Shown here: in pieces, positions 23,902-31,589 of the stretch | Layout: each line of letters starts with the position of its first letter | Numbering within the stretch: the first letter of the stretch is position 1 | Source of the DNA: an uncultured Prevotella sp. | GTDB taxonomy: Bacteria; Bacteroidota; Bacteroidia; Bacteroidales; Bacteroidaceae | Reading direction: 5' to 3' | DNA length: 40,731 nt | Assembly (NCBI GenBank): GCA_905236875.1 | Contig: CAJOQT010000038.1 | Span: forward strand, 1-40,731 | Program-made: the position numbers and the translations under genes | The notes under the pieces: model-generated | What the model was told of the DNA's origin: nothing | The model's database searches: none | The model's input: only the letters and a program-made list of their open reading frames with translations

Positions 23902-25436
23902 TTTCTCAATCGTGCAATAGGTATTCCCAGCTGTTCACGGTATTTGGACACCGTGCGCCTGGCAATGGGAAAACCTCGTTTCCTTAATTCTTCCCTGAGC
24001 ATGTCATCGCTCAAAGGGTGTTTGTTGTCTTCTGTTTCAATGATTTCTCGCAGCGCAGACTTGATTTGTCGTTTGGACAGTTCCTCGCCACTCTCCGTTA
24101 CGTATCCGTCGCTGAAGAAGAAACGAAGCGGGAAAGTCCCCCAGCGTGTCTGTGCATATTTGGAGTTGCAGACTCTCGAGATGGTGCTCAGATCCAGTCC
24201 TGTCCGCTCACTGATATCCTTCAGAATCATCGGACGTAACGACGACTCATCACCGTCTTCAAAGAATCGGTGTTGTATCTTGATAATGGCCTCCATGGTC
24301 AAGGTAAGTGTGCGGCGGCGGGTATTGATGGCTTCGATGAAGTTCCGGGCAGCATCAACCTTCTTTTTGGTATAGAGCAGAGCCTCCTTCATTTGGCGGC
24401 TCATGTTGTCATGGTTGTTCTGGTATTCCTTCATGGTCTCGACAAACGACGGAGAAACATGCAATTCTGGTACTTCGTTGTTATTGAGGTGAAAGGTCAC
24501 CGTGCCGTCATCCTGTGTATCAACGATGAAATCGGGCGTTATCTGTTGCAATGAGCGTCCCATGCTTTCACCCATGGAAGCGCCTGGCTTGGGGTTCAGC
24601 TTGCGTAATTCGCCCATCAATGCTTCTGTCTGTATGTCGGATAGTCCTAAAGACTGCTGTATCTTGTTCCAGTGCTTTTTCGTGAAATCTTCGAAATGCT
24701 GTTTAATGACAATGGTCATCAGCTCACGCAGCCTTGATTGATCCCGGCGGCCAATCTGCAACAGCAGACACTCCTGTAGCGAACGGGCGCCGATGCCTGC
24801 AGGGTCGAAGTCTTGCAGTTTGTGTAACACTTCTTCTATCTCGCTGTGTGTTACATTTATATTATGGTATATGGCCAGCTCGTCGTAAATGCTGTCAATG
24901 CTTTTGCGCAATAGTCCGTCGTCGTCAAGCGAACCGATAAGGTACTCCATGACATTAGCCTCCACTGGTGACAGCTCAATCTCACGCATCTGTTGTTTCA
25001 GAAGGTCGTAGAACGAAGTCGTCTCACCATAGACGGCTTCTTCGCGTTCTTCCTCGCTCCATACTTTACGTTCACCGCTTCCTGTATAATAGACGGGAAG
25101 ATCCTCGTCGTCGCGTCCTAATCCGGCCAGGGCATCGTCAAGGGCCCGTTGCCGTTCTTCACGTTCTTCGTGATCGTTCTGGTAGTCGTAGTCTTCGTCA
25201 TCGGTTATGTTAGTGCCTTCGTTTTCCTGATGTTCCTTCCATTCGTCCGGCTCGTCGCCGGTAGCCACTTCAAGAGCAGGATTGTCATCCATCTCTGCAT
25301 TGATGCGTTCCAGCAGTTGTGTCACAGGCATCTCCACCATCTGTGCCTGCAGCAGCTGGTGTTGTGTGATGCTTTGGGACTGCTTGAGCAGCTGTTCCTG
25401 AGTCTGTACCTGTACCTGACCTTGTGACTTAACCAT
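23898..25436 (-). CDS. rpoN: RNA polymerase sigma-54 factor
   Basis: 512 aa. Region I is glutamine and leucine rich (QTQEQLLKQSQSITQHQLLQAQM), region II is acidic (DDEDYDYQNDHEEREE), and region III contains the core-binding and promoter-binding parts with NPKPG and the helix-turn-helix ISERTGLDLSTISRVCNSKYAQT. The RpoN box ARRTVSKYREQL is near the C-terminus and reads the -24 element. It needs an AAA+ enhancer-binding activator, and none is encoded in the window. The upstream hypothetical gene overlaps its start by 8 nt and the PAP2-type gene overlaps its end by 4 nt. Confidence 0.96.
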   Translation of the reverse strand: MVKSQGQVQVQTQEQLLKQSQSITQHQLLQAQMVEMPVTQLLERINAEMDDNPALEVATGDEPDEWKEHQENEGTNITDDEDYDYQNDHEEREERQRALDDALAGLGRDDEDLPVYYTGSGERKVWSEEEREEAVYGETTSFYDLLKQQMREIELSPVEANVMEYLIGSLDDDGLLRKSIDSIYDELAIYHNINVTHSEIEEVLHKLQDFDPAGIGARSLQECLLLQIGRRDQSRLRELMTIVIKQHFEDFTKKHWNKIQQSLGLSDIQTEALMGELRKLNPKPGASMGESMGRSLQQITPDFIVDTQDDGTVTFHLNNNEVPELHVSPSFVETMKEYQNNHDNMSRQMKEALLYTKKKVDAARNFIEAINTRRRTLTLTMEAIIKIQHRFFEDGDESSLRPMILKDISERTGLDLSTISRVCNSKYAQTRWGTFPLRFFFSDGYVTESGEELSKRQIKSALREIIETEDNKHPLSDDMLREELRKRGFPIARRTVSKYREQLGIPIARLRK

Positions 25437-26076
25437 AGTACTCCTTTAGTTGTTTGGCAAATGAAGAAAGACTTTCTGTATCACTGTCGCCAAAGCGTCG
25501 CCAGATATCGGCACATGGACCGAAAAGGTCATTGAACATGACATCGTGACGGTTCAGGTAAGGGTCAATGTGCTGGTAGATATCCATTACCACAACGATA
25601 TCGGTTGAACGCATGTGCAACAGACGTGCCAGCTCCTGTACTTCGGGAGTCTCCTTCACCATGGTATTTGGAGTCAGACGGAAATAAAGATCCAATACCA
25701 GTATTAAGGCAACTGGTGTCCATGCAGAATGTTCCGATACTGGACGAAAGTCCTTTTCAAACGACTCGTTTACTTCCACGCCCTGATAGAACTCGTTGGC
25801 ATTGCCGTAACCCTTCATTTCGCGTAACAGGCCGACAGCACGCCTCAGACGACGCGGATTGTCGGCATAGCGTTCCCAGATGCGTTCAAGGCGGGGTGTC
25901 TCCAATGAGGCAATCTGACACATCTTATTGAATAATACCTGTGGATGAATGTGTAGTTCCATTGCCAAGTCAACCATGGGCTTGCAGTATGTCGGCTTTA
26001 AGCCAACAGGCTTGCGCAGATAGAGTTGCAATAGCAACAGCCAGTAGTCATCCGACCAGTTCGAGGGCTTCGTCAT
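25429..26076 (-). CDS. Hypothetical protein encoded directly upstream of rpoN
   Basis: 215 aa from the ATG at 26076 (MTKPSNWSDDYWLLLLQLYL). I recognise no named domain. It is soluble and mostly helical, with WxxDYWLLLLQLYLRKPVGLKP, ETPRLERIWERYADNPRRLRRA and ELARLLHMRSTDIVVVMDIYQ. The start at 26109 is excluded because it lies over the -7 box TACATTTG (26106-26099). Its stop overlaps rpoN by 8 nt, so both are translated together; a role linked to sigma-54 is possible but unproven. It is the first gene of the five-gene run ending in ispG. Confidence 0.8.
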   Translation of the reverse strand: MTKPSNWSDDYWLLLLQLYLRKPVGLKPTYCKPMVDLAMELHIHPQVLFNKMCQIASLETPRLERIWERYADNPRRLRRAVGLLREMKGYGNANEFYQGVEVNESFEKDFRPVSEHSAWTPVALILVLDLYFRLTPNTMVKETPEVQELARLLHMRSTDIVVVMDIYQHIDPYLNRHDVMFNDLFGPCADIWRRFGDSDTESLSSFAKQLKEYYG

Positions 26077-26098
26077 AGTTCTTTCGGTTTTGATGTTG

Positions 26099-26106
26099 CA
26101 AATGTA
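26099..26106 (-). promoter_or_regulatory. -7 box TACATTTG of the rpoN operon
   Basis: The motif on the minus strand stands 22 nt before the ATG at 26076. No TTG is present at 19-21 nt, so the -33 part is weak. Confidence 0.55.
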
Positions 26107-26211
26107 CAAAATAATTCTTAATGTTTAATGCTTTCTCTCGTATTTTTTATTAATTCATTCTCTCATTCATTAATTTTTGTCCTTTTATTTTTTCTTTTCC
26201 CCTTTTTTTCT

Positions 26212-26219
26212 TACCTTTG
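26212..26219 (+). promoter_or_regulatory. -7 box TACCTTTG of the 26246 gene
   Basis: TACCTTTG is preceded by a T-rich stretch without a clear TTG. Transcription should start near 26226, so the GTG at 26234 is less likely as start than the ATG at 26246. Confidence 0.6.
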
Positions 26220-26245
26220 CAACCTAACCGGTTGTGTTGCTGATA

Positions 26246-27445
26246 ATGGAATTCAAGAAGCTTGCCTTTCATGTTTTTCTGTCTGTGATGATTCTCTGGA
26301 CTGTTCCGGTATTTGGACAGGACATGGATGAGACAGAGTATCAAGTCAGTTATGAAGCGATGCAGACTGACTATGGGTACTTTGGTACCACCGATGCCAT
26401 CTTCTCTAAAAGCGAGACCATCATCAGCACGTTTTCGTTAACACAGAACAAACCGAAAGGCAACAAGATATATCCTACCATGATGAGTATATGGTTGCAT
26501 GCAGATGCCTTTGCTACCAAGAGTCAGGAGTTGTATGTCAAGCAGATAGCACAGGCCGGTACCCATACTGTTGACGGACAGTTCCGTTTTCCTGCCACGT
26601 TGCTGTTGGAGAACGATGAAAAGATCGACTTGCAGTTCAGCATCAATAACCTCACTGAAGACTATACCCATTATACAGTCATGCTGACTGCCCCCATCTC
26701 CAGTCCCGATGACACTCACAATAGCGCCATGTATGGTGAACTGGCCACCAAGCTGCGTCGTTACAATATTGTCACCATAACGATTGCCAATACAACGTTG
26801 AACCTGCAACTGTTGGGATACCGCTCTGCCGACTACATCAACGGTATATGCAAGGCACTGATGGAGGCAGGATGTACTACGGCGTCGTTCAATACACTCG
26901 ACAGTCGTGAGGCGGAAGACTTCGATGTCAGCGGTTTCCGGAATATGCATCGTGAACGCAGCATCGACGAACTCGTGTTTCATGCACTGGGGTGTTTCCC
27001 TTCCGACATCATGAATATCAAGCCGCAGACAGCCGTCAACATCATACGTCAGAACACAGACTGGATCATTGATGACCAGCCGGACTTCAGCGAGTTGGAG
27101 TTTACGCAGGCCGACGGCTATGACTTCACCTGGCACGGCATACGCATTGGGGCGGAGATGTGTTGGGACATGCAGGCGTCACCACCCGTCTTTACGGGCT
27201 ACAACTATTACTTCAAACTGTACTCGAAAGACAAGAAAGCCGTGAAGGCCGCATACCTCAGGCTTGCTGACGAGTTAGAGACGCTGGGCTTCCCCATGCA
27301 GCCCTGCAAGGGTGACAAGGGTGACAAGGAACCATTAAGTGCACAGCATCCTGCGCTCGGCTATCAGCTGATGACGTGCTACTACCTCAATGTGAACGAC
27401 CAGTATGTCATACAACTCAAAGTCATGCTTAATCCTAACCAATAG
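26246..27445 (+). CDS. Secreted or periplasmic protein of unknown function
   Basis: 399 aa from the ATG at 26246. The signal peptide MEFKKLAFHVFLSVMILWTVPVFG is followed by a mature start QDMDETEYQ. I recognise no family. The mature part alternates strands and short helices, for example YTHYTVMLTAPISSPDD and YNIVTITIANTTLNLQLLGYRSADYINGICKALMEAGC. No lipobox and no barrel pattern are seen, so it is probably soluble in the periplasm. It lies 28 nt before a secreted histidine phosphatase gene and may share its transcript. GTG at 26234 would add four residues but would leave almost no leader after the promoter. Confidence 0.75.
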   Translation: MEFKKLAFHVFLSVMILWTVPVFGQDMDETEYQVSYEAMQTDYGYFGTTDAIFSKSETIISTFSLTQNKPKGNKIYPTMMSIWLHADAFATKSQELYVKQIAQAGTHTVDGQFRFPATLLLENDEKIDLQFSINNLTEDYTHYTVMLTAPISSPDDTHNSAMYGELATKLRRYNIVTITIANTTLNLQLLGYRSADYINGICKALMEAGCTTASFNTLDSREAEDFDVSGFRNMHRERSIDELVFHALGCFPSDIMNIKPQTAVNIIRQNTDWIIDDQPDFSELEFTQADGYDFTWHGIRIGAEMCWDMQASPPVFTGYNYYFKLYSKDKKAVKAAYLRLADELETLGFPMQPCKGDKGDKEPLSAQHPALGYQLMTCYYLNVNDQYVIQLKVMLNPNQ

Positions 27446-27473
27446 TTTCAACCTATAAAACCATCGTATTACA

Positions 27474-28796
27474 ATGCTTAACATCAACAGACCCCATCGA
27501 CTTGTACTTTACTGTTTTATCGTAGCGATCCTTGTCTTGCAAGGCATTTTCGTGACGACCGTTGCCCAGACAGCACGTGACGACTTCCAGATAGATACTC
27601 ACCTCTCTGCCAGTAACTATCTCGCATATCCTGGACCCACACAAGGAGCCCTTACTCCCGCACCGGAAGGCAAGCATCCTTTCTATATCAGTCATTATGG
27701 ACGGCACGGCTCGCGCTACCTGATCAATCCCAATGAGTACAACAGTCCCTACGAAATACTGAAGGCCGCTGACAAGGCCGGTAAGCTCACACCGTTGGGG
27801 CAGGATGTGTTGCGCCGTGTTGGTATGATACGCGATGAGGCCGCCGGTCGTCTGGGTGAGCTTACGCCACTCGGTGCCTTGCAACATCGGCAGATAGCAA
27901 AACGAATGTACGAGCGCTTTCCTGAAGTGTTCCAGGGAGACGTCACCATCGATGCACGCAGCACCATCGTCATTCGCTGCATCCTTTCCATGGAGAATGC
28001 GCTCCAGCAGTTGCTCCTCCTCAATCCGAAGCTCAATATCCTTCATGATGCCTCCAATCATGACATGTGGTACATGAACCTGACGGACAAGGCCCTTTTT
28101 GCTCAACGACAGAACTTCGAGACGGAAAAGGCGTATGTCAGCTTTGTTGACAGGCATCGTGATTATCTCCGTGCTATGTCTGCCCTTTTCAATGATCGCG
28201 ACTATATGGAGAAGAACGTGGATGCCTGGCAGCTTAACAACTATCTCTTCAAACTGGCCAGCAACCTGCAGAGCAGTGAGTTACACAAGAAGATAACACT
28301 TTACGACCTCTTCACTGATGATGAGATCTATAGCAACTGGAAAATTGCTAATGCGCGGTGGTATATTGAGTATGGTGCCTGTCCTCTCAATGGCGGTATG
28401 CAGCCGTATTCACAGAGGAACCTTCTCCGAACCATCATACAGCAGGCAGACTCCTGCATCCGGTTACAGCGCCCCGGTGCCACGTTGCGGTTTGGGCATG
28501 AGACGATGGTGTTGCCGTTGACCTGTCTGCTTGAGCTTGACAACTTCGGCCTGAAGACCGACAATCTGGAGAAACTGGAAAACAAGGGCTGGCTCAACTA
28601 TAAGGTGTTCCCCATGGCTGCCAACATCCAGTTCATCTTCTATCGTAGGGATTTCTCCGATAAGGATGTCCTTGTCAAGGTGCTGCTCAACGAGAATGAG
28701 ACCACGCTCCCTGTCGAAACAGACTGTGCACCCTATTACCATTGGAGTGACGTCCGGCAGTACTATCTCGAAAAACTCTCATCTTTCATCTCTTAA
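27474..28796 (+). CDS. Secreted histidine acid phosphatase, multiple inositol polyphosphate phosphatase-like
   Basis: 440 aa. An N-terminal hydrophobic segment (VLYCFIVAILVLQGIFV) and VAQ/T suggest Sec export. The catalytic motif HYGRHGSR (Arg77, His78, Arg81) is the phospho-histidine site of clade-2 histidine phosphatases, and GHET (His342, Glu343) supplies the proton donor as in MINPP enzymes, where HE replaces the HD of phytases. Bacteroides MINPP enzymes remove phosphates from inositol hexakisphosphate. Inositol phosphate as substrate is inferred from family resemblance; another phosphomonoester is possible. It lies 28 nt after the unknown secreted protein gene. Confidence 0.85.
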   Translation: MLNINRPHRLVLYCFIVAILVLQGIFVTTVAQTARDDFQIDTHLSASNYLAYPGPTQGALTPAPEGKHPFYISHYGRHGSRYLINPNEYNSPYEILKAADKAGKLTPLGQDVLRRVGMIRDEAAGRLGELTPLGALQHRQIAKRMYERFPEVFQGDVTIDARSTIVIRCILSMENALQQLLLLNPKLNILHDASNHDMWYMNLTDKALFAQRQNFETEKAYVSFVDRHRDYLRAMSALFNDRDYMEKNVDAWQLNNYLFKLASNLQSSELHKKITLYDLFTDDEIYSNWKIANARWYIEYGACPLNGGMQPYSQRNLLRTIIQQADSCIRLQRPGATLRFGHETMVLPLTCLLELDNFGLKTDNLEKLENKGWLNYKVFPMAANIQFIFYRRDFSDKDVLVKVLLNENETTLPVETDCAPYYHWSDVRQYYLEKLSSFIS

Positions 28797-28798
28797 AT

Positions 28799-28826
28799 CT
28801 CAAATCTCAAACCTCAAACCTCAAAA
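28799..28826 (+). repeat. Four tandem heptamers CTCAAAT/C/C/A just before the helicase start
   Basis: Units begin at 28799, 28806, 28813 and 28820. The first 16 bases, CTCAAATCTCAAACCT, also occur at 12735-12750 between the two signal peptidase-like genes. Confidence 0.85.
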
Positions 28827-28828
28827 GC

Positions 28829-30724
28829 TTGAAAACATTTGAAGAACTTGGCGTATGCGAAGAGATTCGCCGTGCCATTGAAGAGCTTGGCTTCACACAG
28901 CCAATGCCAGTACAGGAGGAAGTCATCCCCTGTTTGTTAGGAAGTCGTAACGACGTGATTGCCCTTGCCCAGACCGGTACGGGTAAGACGGCGGCATTCG
29001 GCATCCCTGTTTTGCAACGTATCGATCCCATGCGCAACGAGACGCAGGCCCTCATTCTCTCACCGACACGAGAATTGTGCCTGCAGATTACCGACGACCT
29101 GAGGGACTTTTCCAAATACATGCAGGGCATTCATATTGAGGCGGTGTATGGCGGTGCCAGCATCGGCCAGCAGATCCGTGCATTAAAGAACGGTGTTCAT
29201 ATCATCGTGGCAACGCCGGGACGACTGATTGACCTGATGAACCGTGGCGTGGCCAATCTCGACGCGGCATATAATGTGGTGTTGGACGAGGCTGACGAGA
29301 TGCTGAACATGGGCTTCTCGGAGAGTATCGATGCCATCTTGGAACATATCCCTGAAGACCGTAACACGTTGCTTTTCTCGGCAACGATGAGCCGTGAGAT
29401 CGAACGCATAGCCACAGGCTATCTGCATAATCACAAGGAGATAGTGGTAGGCAGCCGCAACGAGGGTGCAGAGAATGTGAACCATATCTATTATATGGTG
29501 AATGCAAAGGACAAATACTTGGCACTGAAGCGTATCGTTGACTATTACCCCCGTATCTTTGCCATCATCTTCTGCCGTACGAAACTCGAAACACAGGAGA
29601 TAGCCGACAAGCTCATCAGGGACGGATACAATGCAGAGTCACTGCACGGAGACCTGAGCCAGCAGCAGCGTGACCTTACCATGCAGAAGTTCCGTCAGCA
29701 TACCGTCCAGCTGCTCGTGGCTACCGACGTGGCAGCCCGGGGACTGGACGTTGACGACCTGACGCATGTCGTCAACTTTGGTCTGCCTGACGATATTGAA
29801 AACTATACTCATCGTAGCGGACGTACGGGCAGGGCAGGCAAGAAAGGAACGTCTATCAGTATTGTCCATCTTCGTGAGAAGCATAAGATTCGTAATATAG
29901 AACGCGAGATTGGCAAGGAGTTTGTGGAGGGTAAGATACCCTCGGCACAGGAGATTTGTCAGAAGCAGCTCTATAAGGTCATGGATCAGATTGTCAAGGC
30001 CGATGTCAATGACGAGGAAATAGCTCCCTTCATGAATGACATCAACCGTTTCTTCGAATATATTGAGAAGGAAGACCTGATCAAGAAAATCGTGTCGCTG
30101 GAGTTTGGAAAGTTCCTGGCTTATTATGCTGATGCACCTGAAATTTTGCCCGTTTCATCGAAGAAAGAGCGCGAAGAAGCCAAGCGTGGTCAGAAACGTC
30201 CAGCACCCCAGACGGAAAAGGGCTACCGTCGTCTGTTCATCAACTTGGGCAAGACCGATGGCTTCTATCCGGGCGAACTGATGCAGTTCCTCAACAGAAA
30301 CGTCCAGGGGCATGTCGATGTGGGACATATTGAGCTCACATCCAAGTTTGCCCTCTTCGATGTGCCGGAAGCTGATGCCAAGCGGGTCATGAAGGCACTG
30401 AACGGTCTGTTCTATAAACAGCGTGAGGTACGCTGCAATGAAGACACGGAGAACCAGCAGGGAGCTTCCAAACCGTCGGCACGCAGCGGCAAACCGGCGC
30501 GTGGTGGTAAGGCTGCTGACAAGTCATCTGCCCGTAGTAGAAAAGGAGCCGACAAACCGTCTTCTTGGAAGGCCGGTCCTTCTGCCCGTAATGCTCAGAC
30601 GAAGAAAAGCTTCAAGAAGAAAGAATGGCTTGAGTTCCTCAACCCCAAATCCATGAAGCTCAAGGGTGAGATACCCGATTTCAGCGAAGAGGGCTGGGCT
30701 CGCCGCCGTCCCAAGAAGAAGTAA
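28829..30724 (+). CDS. deaD: DEAD-box ATP-dependent RNA helicase with DbpA-type RNA-binding domain
   Basis: 631 aa from a TTG start (MKTFEELGV, the usual opening of this family); no ATG or GTG is available before residue 26. Motifs: Q-motif GFTQPMPVQ, motif I AQTGTGKT (48-55), DEAD (153-156), SATM, and HRSGRTGRAGKKG. Residues about 450-540 form a DbpA-like RNA-binding domain (RLFINLGKTDGFYPGEL and DVGHIELTSKFALFDVP). A basic, Ser/Ala/Gly/Lys-rich tail follows, probably disordered. Such helicases unwind RNA in ribosome assembly or mRNA decay, often at low temperature. Tandem heptamers lie where a ribosome-binding site would be expected. Confidence 0.95.
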   Translation: MKTFEELGVCEEIRRAIEELGFTQPMPVQEEVIPCLLGSRNDVIALAQTGTGKTAAFGIPVLQRIDPMRNETQALILSPTRELCLQITDDLRDFSKYMQGIHIEAVYGGASIGQQIRALKNGVHIIVATPGRLIDLMNRGVANLDAAYNVVLDEADEMLNMGFSESIDAILEHIPEDRNTLLFSATMSREIERIATGYLHNHKEIVVGSRNEGAENVNHIYYMVNAKDKYLALKRIVDYYPRIFAIIFCRTKLETQEIADKLIRDGYNAESLHGDLSQQQRDLTMQKFRQHTVQLLVATDVAARGLDVDDLTHVVNFGLPDDIENYTHRSGRTGRAGKKGTSISIVHLREKHKIRNIEREIGKEFVEGKIPSAQEICQKQLYKVMDQIVKADVNDEEIAPFMNDINRFFEYIEKEDLIKKIVSLEFGKFLAYYADAPEILPVSSKKEREEAKRGQKRPAPQTEKGYRRLFINLGKTDGFYPGELMQFLNRNVQGHVDVGHIELTSKFALFDVPEADAKRVMKALNGLFYKQREVRCNEDTENQQGASKPSARSGKPARGGKAADKSSARSRKGADKPSSWKAGPSARNAQTKKSFKKKEWLEFLNPKSMKLKGEIPDFSEEGWARRRPKKK

Positions 30725-30820
30725 GTTCATTTTATCTTGATTATATTCAACTTTCAGTTCATTTTCTGTCGCGACTCAGCATAAATTATGCAAGCATTTT
30801 CTGCCTTCGCTGCTTAAAAA

Positions 30821-30852
30821 TTTGTTTTATTCAGAAAATTACTTTAACTTTG
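30821..30852 (+). promoter_or_regulatory. Toxin-antitoxin promoter, TTTG - 20 nt - TAACTTTG
   Basis: TTTG at 30821-30824 and TAACTTTG at 30845-30852. A 13-nt palindrome GCATAAATTATGC (30779-30791) lies about 30 nt upstream and may be an operator. Confidence 0.75.
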
Positions 30853-30876
30853 CAGCGTAAACAAACGATAGAACTC

Positions 30877-31116
30877 ATGACAGCATTACAACTAAATGCG
30901 GAATTGTTCCGTGAACTAAGTATCATTGCCGAGGACGAAGGGCTGATGAAAAAGGCAGTCAGGTATCTTAAGAAGTTGACTGCACAGAAGCAGGCAATGG
31001 ACGAAACCGAATATTTGATGTCATCCCCTGCAATGGCCGAAATAATACGACAAGGGCAAAAAGATATTGAGGAAGGCCGAGGACGTGTTATAAAACTTGA
31101 GGATATATGGAAATAA
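30877..31116 (+). CDS. Antitoxin with YefM-like C-terminus and unrelated N-terminus
   Basis: 79 aa from the ATG at 30877; earlier in-frame starts fall inside the promoter -7 box. The C-terminal half ETEYLMSSPAMAEIIRQGQ, with KDIEEGRGRVIKLEDIW, resembles the toxin-binding tail of YefM. The N-terminal half ALQLNAELFRELSIIAEDEG, with MKKAVRYLKKLTAQK, is helical and lacks the Phd/YefM fold signature. The gene overlaps the YoeB-type toxin gene by 10 nt, in normal antitoxin-first order. It should neutralise the toxin by wrapping its active site. Whether it binds DNA and represses its own promoter cannot be read from the sequence. Confidence 0.82.
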   Translation: MTALQLNAELFRELSIIAEDEGLMKKAVRYLKKLTAQKQAMDETEYLMSSPAMAEIIRQGQKDIEEGRGRVIKLEDIWK

Positions 31117-31376
31117 AGTTTATGCCTAAGGCAGAAGAAGACCTGGCATACTGGAAAGCGACAGGCAACAAGCGCATTATGAAGCGTATAACAAAGTTGC
31201 TTGATGACATCCTTAAGCACCCTTTTACAGGTCTTGGCAAACCAGAGCCATTGAAAGGTGATTTGCATGGAATATGGAGTCGCCGCATTACTGACGAACA
31301 CCGTTTGGTGTATTCTGTCAGTAATGGGATGATTTATGTCTATGTTCTTTCTTTGCGTTATCATTATACTAAATAG
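31107..31376 (+). CDS. yoeB: YoeB-family ribosome-dependent mRNA interferase toxin
   Basis: 89 aa. PLKGDLHGIWSRRITDEHRLVYSV and LRYHY match YoeB closely, including the Arg in EHRLVY and the penultimate-region His of RYHY used in RNA cleavage; the N-terminal EDLAYWKATG is also typical. YoeB cuts mRNA in the ribosomal A site and stops translation until the antitoxin is renewed. The start overlaps the antitoxin end by 10 nt. Length is that of the family and all catalytic positions look intact, so the toxin is probably active. Confidence 0.93.
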   Translation: MEIKFMPKAEEDLAYWKATGNKRIMKRITKLLDDILKHPFTGLGKPEPLKGDLHGIWSRRITDEHRLVYSVSNGMIYVYVLSLRYHYTK

Positions 31377-31395
31377 ATTTTAATATCTCGTTTTG

Positions 31396-31469
31396 TTGCG
31401 GCAGATGCTTGATGTAATTAGGGCGGTTGCGTAATTATACTGCGGCTCCGCCCTCATACCATTGCGGCA
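31396..31469. promoter_or_regulatory. Repeat-rich spacer before the restriction-modification genes
   Basis: TTGCGGCA occurs directly repeated (31396-31403 and 31462-31469) and encloses the inverted repeat AGGGCGG (31420-31426) / CCGCCCT (31448-31454). It could end toxin transcription or bind a regulator of the methyltransferase promoter 25 nt downstream. Confidence 0.45.
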
Positions 31470-31493
31470 AAATGTAAAAAAAACATCTTATTT

Positions 31494-31524
31494 TTGCGAT
31501 ATTATCTTTTTATTTGTACCTTTG
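31494..31524 (+). promoter_or_regulatory. Promoter of the restriction-modification operon, TTG - 20 nt - TACCTTTG
   Basis: TTG at 31494-31496 and TACCTTTG at 31517-31524, leaving a leader of about 60 nt. Confidence 0.8.
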
Positions 31525-31589
31525 CAAGGTGAAGCCTTTTTATTGTAAATAATGGCTGACGCAAATAATTGACAATGAGGATATAATAT

